Part shown: in pieces, positions 7,906 through 16,019 of the stretch
Position numbering within the stretch: position 1 is the first letter of the stretch
How the letters are laid out: the number at the start of each line of letters is the position of its first letter
Assembly (NCBI GenBank): GCA_900472485.1
Contig: UCII01000026.1
Coordinates: forward strand, 101,032-165,031
DNA: 64,000 nt
Direction of reading: 5' to 3'
Source of the DNA: Hyphomicrobiales bacterium
Lineage (GTDB): Bacteria; Pseudomonadota; Alphaproteobacteria; Rhizobiales; Rhizobiaceae
Program-made: the position numbers and the translations under genes
Notes under the pieces: generated by a model
Told to the model about the DNA's origin: nothing
Seen by the model: the letters and a program-made list of their open reading frames with translations, nothing else
The model's database searches: none

Positions 7906-10900
7906 TCAGGCCTTGAAGTCCAGCTTGACGTCGCAGGCGCCGATCGAGGCCGGCAAGAGCGGCTTGCGGATGCGCTGGCCGAATTGCCGCTTGAAACCGA
8001 AGACATTGCCGATCAGGCTCTTGGTATAGAGCCCGGGGCCGCTCGAATAGATGCGCCAGCCGCCATCGACGGCGATATCGCCGGCCTTGACGCGTGCCCA
8101 TTCCGCGGATGCCTGATAGCGGTCGTCGAAGGCCGCGTCGCTGCTGCTGAAATAGGTGTTGCGCTGGCGGAGCGACGCATGTTCCACCCGGCCGCTGACG
8201 GCGATCGGATTGGCGAGCGCGAGTGCCGCCCATACGGCTTCGGCATCGTCTTCGAGCGCTAGGGCTTCGCAGTAGCGCAGATGCGCATGCACATACATGA
8301 GCCCGATCTCTCTGCCGAAGAAGGACGAGGATTCGGCACGCCGGAACAGCTTTTCCGGGCCGCCGGAATAGGTTGCCGGCTTTTCCATCAGCCTCACACC
8401 GTCCGGGAAAAGCAGGTTCTCGCGAATGATCTTCATATGCGCGTGGCGCTGATCCGGCGTGAACAGGCCGCCGATCATCGGCTGTGTCATCGCGATCAGC
8501 GAATAATGCAGGCCGGTGCGGGTATCTTCGGGATGCAGCAGCAATTCGACGCCATCATGGCTCGGATCGAAGACGCCGTAGCCAGCGACGATGCCGTCGC
8601 GCATCAGGAGCCTGTTGAAATCGGCGCGCATGGCAACGGCGGTTGCCTGAAGCGACTGCGCTTCCTCATTGCGGCTGGCAAGCGTCAGGATGTTGGCGTA
8701 GCGCACCAGCTGCTCGTAAAGCAGCGATACCGTCCAGCTGCTGACCATCCAGTCGCGCAAATGCGGATCGGCTGGCTGCAGGCTGTCGTTCCAGTCGCCT
8801 TCACCGTAGCGAATCAGGCTCGTGCCCGGCACGAAGCGGCTGCGCACGGTGTCCAGCAGTTTCTCGATGTGATCGGAGATCGTCGCGCGTTCCGAGGTTA
8901 GCTGCATGGTGTCGTCGGCGCGCCACGGCACCGTTTCGGCGAGGAAGGCGATGTCGCCGGTCGCCTCGATGTAATCGCAGAGCGCCTTCAGCGGCCAGAC
9001 AACGATATCGCCATGCGCCTCGCCGGCACGGATATTGGCATAAGGCTCGAGCATGAACCATTGCGGCCAGTCGCCGCGATCACGGTACTGCTCGGAAAAG
9101 AGTGTCAAAAGGATCTGCCGCACCTCTTCGTCATGTTCGTAGGCCAGCAGGAATTCGATCGGACCCTGGCAGACGTCACGCGTGCCCCAGGCAGCTCCCG
9201 TATATTGTTCGAGCCCATGCGGCACGCTCAAATGCACGATGGCGTCATGCGCGATCCAGGGGAGCATGATCGCTTGCGCCGCCACATCTCGGCCATCACC
9301 TTCGATGCATGCGCCCCGCGTCACATGGCTCCAGAAGCGGCGCGCCGGCGCCAGCATCTCTTCGCCGTCGACACCGGCGCTATAGCGCGCAGCGAGCGCC
9401 TCGGCCGCCTCCGCATCGGTCATCGATCCCGTGACGGCAAAGCGCAATTCCTTCGTCGGATGCGATTTCAAGGCGATAAACGGACCATTGCGGGCGGTGC
9501 CGTCGGTGTAGAGCAACTCGTCGCCGCCAACCGCTTCGAACGCATCCGGGGTCGAGGTGACGAGATGGTATCCAGCCTTCGGATACCGGTCCCACAGCCA
9601 GGACGGCTGCGGGCGGAAGGAAATGCGCTTGGCCGCCGCGTCGACCGCGATGTTCGCCACGGCCTCATAGTCGCGCTCGCCGAGGACGATATGGCCGAAG
9701 ACGAGGAAGCGGCAGGCTTCGCCCTCCACCGAGACGCTCCATTGCATGGCTGGGTCGTCGCCGGAGGCGATTGCCGAGACGGTGATGGTACGGCCGGGGA
9801 GCTTGTAGATCCAACGCGTATCACTCAAGCCCATTTCGAAGGCGGCGGGTACGCCAAGCAGACGCCAGCCATCGCCGAGATCAACGAGGATGCGCAGTCC
9901 ACTCGACCGGGTCAGATTGTAGGGATCGCGCGAGACCGAAAACAGCTTGTGGAAAGACGTGTTGCCGATGGTCAGCTGCGCGGCGAAGATGCCCTGCATC
10001 CAGCAGGTGGCAGCCAAAGTCTGGTCATCGAGCAGCATGTTTTGGCCACTGCGGACAATGGCGCCATGGCGGCGAGCCACCAGGCGTTCTTTTTCCTGGA
10101 GCACGATGTGCCTGTTGTGCGCTCCATCCGGCACGAAGAAGGAGAGCAGTTTTCCGTCGGCGTGCTCCTCCAACATCCGCTTCGGATAAAGCGCGTCGAC
10201 AGCTGCCTGATCCAGGCTGTCGCTTTCAACAAGGGGGGCGTCCTGCACGAGACTGCGTGCCGATTGCGCGGCAGCAATCGTATCGATCGCCAATTCGCCC
10301 TGAAGTTTCGGCAAGCCATCGAGATTGGCAAGATCGGCATCGCTGGAAGCGGCCGGATGATCGGCGATGAAGAGGCCGAAGAAGGTCGTCGCGGCGGCGC
10401 CACCTGCTGCGAGCGAAAGCGGCTTCGATTGGATTGTCGGGCAGGCGACCTCATGCTGGCGGCGGGCGCTCGGCAGGCTGGCGCCGAAATCCGGCACCAT
10501 GACGCCATCATTGTTCTTGGAGGGCACGAGGAGCTGGATTGCATCGGTCGCGTAAGCCGCGGCACCCTCAAGGCAGCCTTGCGCGAGCCACGGATTTCGC
10601 CCGCCACCCTGCTTCAGGTTCTGCCTGACCATTATGACGGGACCGAAGGCGGCATGGATGGCGATGTGATGGTCGATATATTGCGAAGCATAGGCCTCGC
10701 TATTCATCAGGAAGCCGCGATCGCCGAGGCCGACATCCTGAACGAGAATGAGATCGGCCGAAAGCGTCGCGTTGGCGCTGTTTTCCAGCGAAATTTGCCA
10801 GAACCATGCGGTCTGGCTCGGATGCAGCCGGAGGCTGACGGTGTGTCGTACGCCTTCCGTTTCGCCGCTCCAGGAAAAGCCGCCCTTGCCGTGACCGAAC

Positions 10901-11166
10901 TCTACCGTAGCTTTCGGGCCGACGATTTCGGCCGTCGCCGGCTTGGGCCCGCCGATGCGCAGATAGAGCCGGCCAATACCGCCATAGACAGGCGATCCGA
11001 GCACCTGATTGATCATAACGCCGCCCTGCTGGTCGGCGAAATCGATGCTGAACAGCGTGCCGTTCGGCAAGACCGAGGCCGAAAGGCCGGCATTGTTGCC
11101 AAGGGTGATGAGGCCAAGTTCTTCGCGGCGGGGCGTTTGAAAGCTGCGATTGGTGTCCGAGGACAT
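7906..11166 (-). CDS. GH94 glycoside phosphorylase, 1,2-beta-oligoglucan phosphorylase-like
   Basis: A 1086-residue cytoplasmic protein with no signal peptide. The central motif AAWGTRDVCQG (around 658-668) is the GH94 catalytic signature, with Asp664 as the general acid. It is followed by an (alpha/alpha)6 barrel region containing LPH/EPYAN and EGDWND segments. GH94 enzymes split beta-glucosides with phosphate to glucose 1-phosphate. The ~1085-residue length, with a long N-terminal beta-sandwich region, is typical of the 1,2-beta-oligoglucan phosphorylases rather than of ~800-residue cellobiose phosphorylases. Rhizobia make beta-1,2-glucans, so this substrate is plausible but inferred. It follows the beta-mannosidase on the same strand. 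Confidence 0.75.
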   Translation of the reverse strand: MSSDTNRSFQTPRREELGLITLGNNAGLSASVLPNGTLFSIDFADQQGGVMINQVLGSPVYGGIGRLYLRIGGPKPATAEIVGPKATVEFGHGKGGFSWSGETEGVRHTVSLRLHPSQTAWFWQISLENSANATLSADLILVQDVGLGDRGFLMNSEAYASQYIDHHIAIHAAFGPVIMVRQNLKQGGGRNPWLAQGCLEGAAAYATDAIQLLVPSKNNDGVMVPDFGASLPSARRQHEVACPTIQSKPLSLAAGGAAATTFFGLFIADHPAASSDADLANLDGLPKLQGELAIDTIAAAQSARSLVQDAPLVESDSLDQAAVDALYPKRMLEEHADGKLLSFFVPDGAHNRHIVLQEKERLVARRHGAIVRSGQNMLLDDQTLAATCWMQGIFAAQLTIGNTSFHKLFSVSRDPYNLTRSSGLRILVDLGDGWRLLGVPAAFEMGLSDTRWIYKLPGRTITVSAIASGDDPAMQWSVSVEGEACRFLVFGHIVLGERDYEAVANIAVDAAAKRISFRPQPSWLWDRYPKAGYHLVTSTPDAFEAVGGDELLYTDGTARNGPFIALKSHPTKELRFAVTGSMTDAEAAEALAARYSAGVDGEEMLAPARRFWSHVTRGACIEGDGRDVAAQAIMLPWIAHDAIVHLSVPHGLEQYTGAAWGTRDVCQGPIEFLLAYEHDEEVRQILLTLFSEQYRDRGDWPQWFMLEPYANIRAGEAHGDIVVWPLKALCDYIEATGDIAFLAETVPWRADDTMQLTSERATISDHIEKLLDTVRSRFVPGTSLIRYGEGDWNDSLQPADPHLRDWMVSSWTVSLLYEQLVRYANILTLASRNEEAQSLQATAVAMRADFNRLLMRDGIVAGYGVFDPSHDGVELLLHPEDTRTGLHYSLIAMTQPMIGGLFTPDQRHAHMKIIRENLLFPDGVRLMEKPATYSGGPEKLFRRAESSSFFGREIGLMYVHAHLRYCEALALEDDAEAVWAALALANPIAVSGRVEHASLRQRNTYFSSSDAAFDDRYQASAEWARVKAGDIAVDGGWRIYSSGPGLYTKSLIGNVFGFKRQFGQRIRKPLLPASIGACDVKLDFKA

Positions 11167-11295
11167 AAGCGTGATCTCGCTGATTCATGGATCGGATGAG
11201 GGGCACTAGATCACAAGGCGGCGCCCGATCATAGGAGGCAATTCGCCATTCACCAGCGCAATCTTTTGTGACGGCTTACGGAAAATACAGGCCTC

Positions 11296-11318
11296 GATCC
11301 GGCGCAATGCGCCGGATC
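11296..11318. terminator. Hairpin between the GH2 and GH94 genes
   Basis: A 10-bp perfect stem (arm GATCCGGCGC) with a 3-base loop, followed on the plus strand by TTTT. It lies 24 bp beyond the stop of the minus-strand beta-mannosidase gene. It may end or attenuate that transcript before the GH94 gene, although the U-run is on the opposite strand. Confidence 0.5.
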
Positions 11319-11342
11319 TTTTCCGTGAGAGAGCACCCGGTT

Positions 11343-13811
11343 TCAATGATGCGGAAGCTCCGCAACCTGGTTGGCCGTGCGGATAACAGCCGAAAGATCA
11401 GCATCGTCGAAGGCTTCCTTGGAAATGCCTTTGACCTTGAACATCCTGCTTTCGCCCGGCGCGAGATTGACCAACATGTCGTCGACCTCGGCATTTGGAT
11501 TGATGCGATCGACGAACAGGCAGACATCCCGCAGGAACGACTGAGCGGTGATGGTGACTGCGACACCGTCCACCATCTGGATGGTCTCGATGTCGAAGCG
11601 AGGCTGCGGATATTGCAGCTGCATGTCCTTTTCGAAGAACCACCAGGCTTCGGCATCGCCGAGGCGGGCGCGCAGATATTCGCGGTGCGGATCGCTTGGG
11701 GTCGCGACCTCGGCCGGGATCTCGATATCCGCATTTTCGAAGCGGTCGCACAGGATGCGCCATACGTGGTGACGGGCGAGCAGCTTGCCGGTGAAATCGA
11801 AACGCTCGACCGTGAAGGGCACGCGCCAGAATAGGGTCGCGTCATTGACGGCAACGGCGGCCAGCCCATCGCCGCGCGGCTGGATGGTGAGGAGATGCGG
11901 CGCGTAGCTATGCTTCAAGGCATACCAGAGCGGCTTCTTCCGGCCAGCGCCATCGACGGCCGCCCAGGAGGTCACCGGCCAGCAATCGTTGAGCTGCCAG
12001 ACGATCGTACCCATGCAGGTCGGCCGATGCGAGCGCATGTGGTCGATGCCGAAGCTGATCGCGCGCGCCTGGTTCAGCTGGGTGACGAAGAGCCAGTCGT
12101 CGAAATTTTGCGGGTGGGGAAACCAGCTTTCCAACCCCTGCAATAGCTTGTCATTGCCGCCGGTTGCCTTCTGGTGATGCAGGACCGCGGGAGAGGCCGG
12201 GGCGCGATCCTTCTCGCGAACGGATTGGGCAAGGGTTGCGAAGGTCGGCGGAGCCTGCCAGCCGAATTCGGAACAGAAGCGCGGGATGTAGTTGCGGTAG
12301 GTCTCATAGCCCACCTCGTTCCAGACGTCCCATATGTGCCTGCAACCGTGCTCGTCCGCATTTGGCGCGATTTCCATGGAACCGGAATAGGGGCTGCCCG
12401 GCCAATAGGGTCGGTTCGGGTCGATTTCGGCCACAAGCTTCGGCAGCAGATCGAGATAGTAGCCGGCGCCCCAGGGGCGGTTGCCGAGCACATCCTGCCA
12501 GCCCCAGTCGAAATAGCCCCAGATATTCTCGTTATTGCCGTTCCAGATGACCAGCGAGGCATAGGGCATGAGCCTTGTGATCGCTTCGCGCGCTTCCGCC
12601 TCGACCTCGCTGTAGACGGGCTCTTCTTCGGGATAGGTGGCGCAGGCAAACAAGAAATCCTGCCAGACCATGATGCCGGCGGCATCGCATTCCTCGTAGA
12701 ACGTATCGGTCTCATAGATGCCGCCACCCCAGACGCGCAGCATGTTCATATTGGCATCACGGGCCTGGGCGATCCTTTCCCGATATCGCTCGCGGGTTAC
12801 GCGCGGCAGGAAGCAATCGTCGGGGATCCAGTTGGCGCCGCGGGCAAAGACCGGCACGTCGTTGACGACGAGCGTGAAGGCCGAGCCGATCTCGTCCGGT
12901 GTCGTATCCAGCCGTACCGAGCGGAAGCCGACGCGCCGCTTCCAGCCGTCGAGCGCCGTCCCATCCGAGCCGAGCAGCTGCAGGTCGAGATCGTAAAGCG
13001 GCTGGCCGCCCATGCCATGCGGCCACCAGACCTGCGGGTTGTCGATCCGGCACTCGATCAGCGTGTGGGTCTCGCCTTGCGCGACGCGCACTTCCGAGCG
13101 TTTGCCGCCGACGGAGAGCACGAGCGCCGCGCTATCCGTACCCTTGTCGGCCCATTCGATTTCGACCTGCAGGCGTGCGACGCCCTGGCTGCCTTGCAGG
13201 GTGATTTCCGGGCGGATGCTGCCGAGACGGGCCTTCGACCAGCTCTCGATGATGACCGGTTTCCAGATGCCCGAAGTGACGACGGTCGGGCCCCAGTCCC
13301 AACCAAAATTGCAGGCCATCTTGCGGATGAGATTGCTCGGGCCGGGATAATTCTGGGGGATATCGGCGGCGCTGCCCAGCTGCTTGCGGACTTCCTCGCC
13401 ATGTTCATAGGCGGATTGGAAATCGACGATCAGCTCGTTGCGGCCGCTTTTCAGGTGATCGCCGATGCCGAAGCGGTAGCTGCGATGCATATTGCGGGTT
13501 TCGCCAAGCAAACTGCCGTTCAGTTCCAGGCGTGCCGCCGTGTCGAGGCCAAGGCAGGAAAGATCAATGCGCTCGGCGTCTTCGCCATCCCAATCGAAGG
13601 CCAGGCGGTAACGCCAGCCGGAACGCCCAATCCAGTCCTGCGAGATCTCGTTGACGTCGAGATAGGGATCGGTGATCAGCTGCGCCGCCATCAGGTCGAG
13701 ATGCACATTGCCCGGCACGGTCGCGGGGATCGAATTGGGGAGGGCCGGTGCGCTGGAGGGCGCGCGAAGGCGTGAGATGGTCCAGCCGGTGTCGAGCGTC
13801 TGTCTTTTCAT
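11343..13811 (-). CDS. Beta-mannosidase-like glycoside hydrolase, family GH2
   Basis: 822 residues from the ATG at 13811. That start lies 28 bp after the GntR stop and gives the conserved GH2 N-terminus; the longer frame would overlap the GntR gene. A sugar-binding jelly-roll is visible at ~20-185 (VPGNVHLDL, GWDWGP), Ig-like strands at ~195-310 and a TIM barrel from ~315. The acid/base is Glu428 in WNGNNENIWG and the nucleophile is Glu515 in FCSEFGWQ. The motif MLRVWGGGIYE is typical of GH2 beta-mannosidases. There is no signal peptide, so it hydrolyses imported short beta-mannosides in the cytoplasm. Downstream of a GntR regulator and opposite uxuA. Confidence 0.88.
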   Translation of the reverse strand: MKRQTLDTGWTISRLRAPSSAPALPNSIPATVPGNVHLDLMAAQLITDPYLDVNEISQDWIGRSGWRYRLAFDWDGEDAERIDLSCLGLDTAARLELNGSLLGETRNMHRSYRFGIGDHLKSGRNELIVDFQSAYEHGEEVRKQLGSAADIPQNYPGPSNLIRKMACNFGWDWGPTVVTSGIWKPVIIESWSKARLGSIRPEITLQGSQGVARLQVEIEWADKGTDSAALVLSVGGKRSEVRVAQGETHTLIECRIDNPQVWWPHGMGGQPLYDLDLQLLGSDGTALDGWKRRVGFRSVRLDTTPDEIGSAFTLVVNDVPVFARGANWIPDDCFLPRVTRERYRERIAQARDANMNMLRVWGGGIYETDTFYEECDAAGIMVWQDFLFACATYPEEEPVYSEVEAEAREAITRLMPYASLVIWNGNNENIWGYFDWGWQDVLGNRPWGAGYYLDLLPKLVAEIDPNRPYWPGSPYSGSMEIAPNADEHGCRHIWDVWNEVGYETYRNYIPRFCSEFGWQAPPTFATLAQSVREKDRAPASPAVLHHQKATGGNDKLLQGLESWFPHPQNFDDWLFVTQLNQARAISFGIDHMRSHRPTCMGTIVWQLNDCWPVTSWAAVDGAGRKKPLWYALKHSYAPHLLTIQPRGDGLAAVAVNDATLFWRVPFTVERFDFTGKLLARHHVWRILCDRFENADIEIPAEVATPSDPHREYLRARLGDAEAWWFFEKDMQLQYPQPRFDIETIQMVDGVAVTITAQSFLRDVCLFVDRINPNAEVDDMLVNLAPGESRMFKVKGISKEAFDDADLSAVIRTANQVAELPHH

Positions 13812-13839
13812 GTCATGTGTCCGTGATGAAATGGATGTC

Positions 13840-14538
13840 TCAAACAGCCTTTGGCGCAATGAACTGCAGGCCCGCCTGCAGGTGGCGGTTCATGTGATAG
13901 GCGTAAGCGATTCGATCCCGTTGTTCCAACGCTTCGATGATGGCGCGATGGTCATGATAGGCGCTGTCGACCGCCTCGCGTGAGCGCTTTCCCGCCTCCA
14001 TCAGGCGCTGCAACAATGGCTGCAGAATGCCATAGACTTGTGACAAGGTCTGATTGCCGGCGAAGCCGACAAGGGCGGCATGAAACCTGAAATCAAGTTC
14101 CGCAGCCTCGGCCAATGTCGATGCGGCCTTCATCGCGTCGTTGATGGAGCGCAGCCTGTCGATGGCGGTTTCATCGGCAGTTTCGAACAGAAGATCGCTT
14201 AGGTTGACCTCGATGAGGCGACGAAATCCCTGGATATCGAGAAAGCTCTCTGCCGAGATGTCGATAGCAAAGGAGAAAAGCTCCATCAGCGCCTGCTGGC
14301 GGCGGTCCGTAATCACCGCGCCGACCTTCTGGCGGCTTTCGACGATGCCATAGGCCTTCAGGATGCGGATCGCTTCGCGCACCGTATTGCGGCTGGCATT
14401 GAACATGGACGCAAGTTCGGCTTCCGAGGGCAGTGCGTCTCCGAGACCGAGATTGCGTTCGCGCATCAGCCGCCGCAGCGCGTCGACCACCTGATCGACT
14501 GCGGAACCTCTATCCTCGATATCAGCGGTATCCACCAC
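13840..14538 (-). CDS. FCD-domain GntR regulator (UxuR/ExuR-like)
   Basis: 232 residues if translation starts at the GTG at 14538. I chose this because GGAGGAG lies about 7 bases before it and the protein then has normal FadR-type length; upstream in-frame starts would run into the uxuA leader. The N-terminal winged helix (LPSEAELASMFNASRNTVREAIRIL) is followed by an all-helical FCD ligand domain with conserved D-x-x-F-H (DFRFHAAL) and a late H-x-x-I metal-binding pattern. Divergent from uxuA and upstream of the beta-mannosidase, so it probably represses both in response to a sugar acid. Confidence 0.85.
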   Translation of the reverse strand: MVDTADIEDRGSAVDQVVDALRRLMRERNLGLGDALPSEAELASMFNASRNTVREAIRILKAYGIVESRQKVGAVITDRRQQALMELFSFAIDISAESFLDIQGFRRLIEVNLSDLLFETADETAIDRLRSINDAMKAASTLAEAAELDFRFHAALVGFAGNQTLSQVYGILQPLLQRLMEAGKRSREAVDSAYHDHRAIIEALEQRDRIAYAYHMNRHLQAGLQFIAPKAV

Positions 14539-14563
14539 CGTCTCTCCTCCGTTGTTGAAAGCA

Positions 14564-14578
14564 TATTGTTGGTCAATA
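14564..14578. promoter_or_regulatory. Candidate GntR operator between the regulator and uxuA
   Basis: TATTG-TTGGT-CAATA is an inverted repeat with 5-base arms in the 117-bp divergent region. FCD-GntR proteins commonly bind short palindromes of this kind near their own promoter. Position and symmetry support it; there is no direct evidence. Confidence 0.4.
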
Positions 14579-14655
14579 ACGGGTGTCAAGTGATAGAGAA
14601 TGATGGACATTTCGCTTTTCAGCGGTATTTTGACCGACAAATGGAGGGGTGTCGC

Positions 14656-15834
14656 ATGGAAAGCTGCTGGCGTTGGTTTGGTCCGAAAGATCTTGTTCCG
14701 CTTTTGCATGCCCGCCAGGCCGGCGCGACGGGCATCGTCACGGCATTGCATGAAGTTTCCCATTCACGCGTCTGGACTCCGGCCGAAATCGAGGCGCGAA
14801 AGGCGCTGGTGGAAGCGGCGGGCCTGCGCTGGAGCGTCTGTGAATCGATCCCGGTACCAAGCGCCATAAAGCTTGGCGGCGTAGGTGCAAAAGCTGCGAT
14901 CAGCGTCTGGAAGGACAGCCTTGCCAATCTCGCCCGCTCCGGCATCAAAACCGTCTGCTATAATTTCATGCCCGTCGTCGACTGGACACGCACGGATCTG
15001 CGCTTCGAGATGCCGACCACGGCATTGGCCCTGCGTTTCGACATGGTGGAGTTCGTCGCCTATGACGTCTTCGTCCTTCGCAGGAAGGGTGCAGAAGAAA
15101 ATTATGCACCGGGTCTGCTACGGCGCGCCGAGGAGCGGCTGAAGGAGCTCTCGCCAACGGCCGTGCAACGGCTGGAGAATAACATCATCGCCGGCCTTCC
15201 CGGCGGCGAGGACAGCTATGGCCGCGAAGCCATCCGCTCTGCCATCGCCCTTTTCGACGGAATGACAACAGAAGATCTCCAGGCCAATCTCGACGCTTTT
15301 CTGCAAGACGTCGTGCCGGTTGCCGCCGAATTCGGCGCCAGGCTTGCGATCCATCCCGACGATCCGCCCGTCTCGCTCTTTGGCCTTCCGCGCGTCGTTT
15401 CGACGGCGTCTGATCTGCGCCGCATCCTGGGCATTGTCGATGATCCGGCCAACGGTTTGACGCTCTGTGTCGGCTCTCTCGGCTCCCGTGCCGACAATGA
15501 TGTGCTGGCGATCGCCCGCGAATTCGCCTCGCGCATCAATTTCGCGCATCTGCGCGACGTTGCGCTCGAAGCTGATGGATCCTTCGTGGAAGCCTCCCAT
15601 TTGGAAGGGCGCAGCGATATGTATGCCATTCTGCGCACATTGCTCACCGAGGAGGCGCGGCGCCGCAAAGAAGGCCGGGAAGATCATGTGATCCCGATGC
15701 GGCCGGACCACGGACATCTGATCGGCGATGATATCGATAAGCCGACCAATCCCGGCTATTCCCTCATCGGCCGCCTGAAAGGTCTTGGCGAGCTGCACGG
15801 TGTCATCCATGCGATCGGCAAGGCGGGACTTTGA
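14656..15834 (+). CDS. uxuA: Mannonate dehydratase
   Basis: 392 residues from the ATG at 14656, which has a strong GGAGGGG ribosome site 6 bases upstream; the longer frame from 14566 lacks one. The enzyme dehydrates D-mannonate to 2-keto-3-deoxygluconate in hexuronate catabolism. Family features include the WRWFGPKD N-terminus, GIVTALHEV, TVCYNFMPVVDWTRTDL, AIHPDDPP with a metal-binding His, and the late MRPDHGH segment. The length equals the usual ~394. It is divergent from an FCD-GntR regulator and the beta-mannosidase, linking breakdown of glycosides to sugar-acid catabolism. Confidence 0.95.
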   Translation: MESCWRWFGPKDLVPLLHARQAGATGIVTALHEVSHSRVWTPAEIEARKALVEAAGLRWSVCESIPVPSAIKLGGVGAKAAISVWKDSLANLARSGIKTVCYNFMPVVDWTRTDLRFEMPTTALALRFDMVEFVAYDVFVLRRKGAEENYAPGLLRRAEERLKELSPTAVQRLENNIIAGLPGGEDSYGREAIRSAIALFDGMTTEDLQANLDAFLQDVVPVAAEFGARLAIHPDDPPVSLFGLPRVVSTASDLRRILGIVDDPANGLTLCVGSLGSRADNDVLAIAREFASRINFAHLRDVALEADGSFVEASHLEGRSDMYAILRTLLTEEARRRKEGREDHVIPMRPDHGHLIGDDIDKPTNPGYSLIGRLKGLGELHGVIHAIGKAGL

Positions 15835-16019
15835 ACCTTACGGCATTTGCGATCTCATATCGATGAAACGGGGCAAAGGAATAAAGCCTACCGTTGCATA
15901 TTCGATAGGCTTTTGCCTAAAGTTTAATCTCGTTACTATTTTGATTTTATTTAGTTTTTTCGTCTATCAATGTCCAATTCGCTAATCTTCAAACTCGAAT
16001 TGGCAAGGTCGACCTTCCT

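Noticed and set aside
9013..11199. 728-codon plus-strand ORF opposite the GH94 gene
   Set aside because: Antisense shadow; the GH94 motifs on the minus strand prove which strand is coding.
12174..13775. 533-codon plus-strand ORF opposite the beta-mannosidase
   Set aside because: Antisense shadow; the GH2 catalytic residues on the minus strand define the gene.
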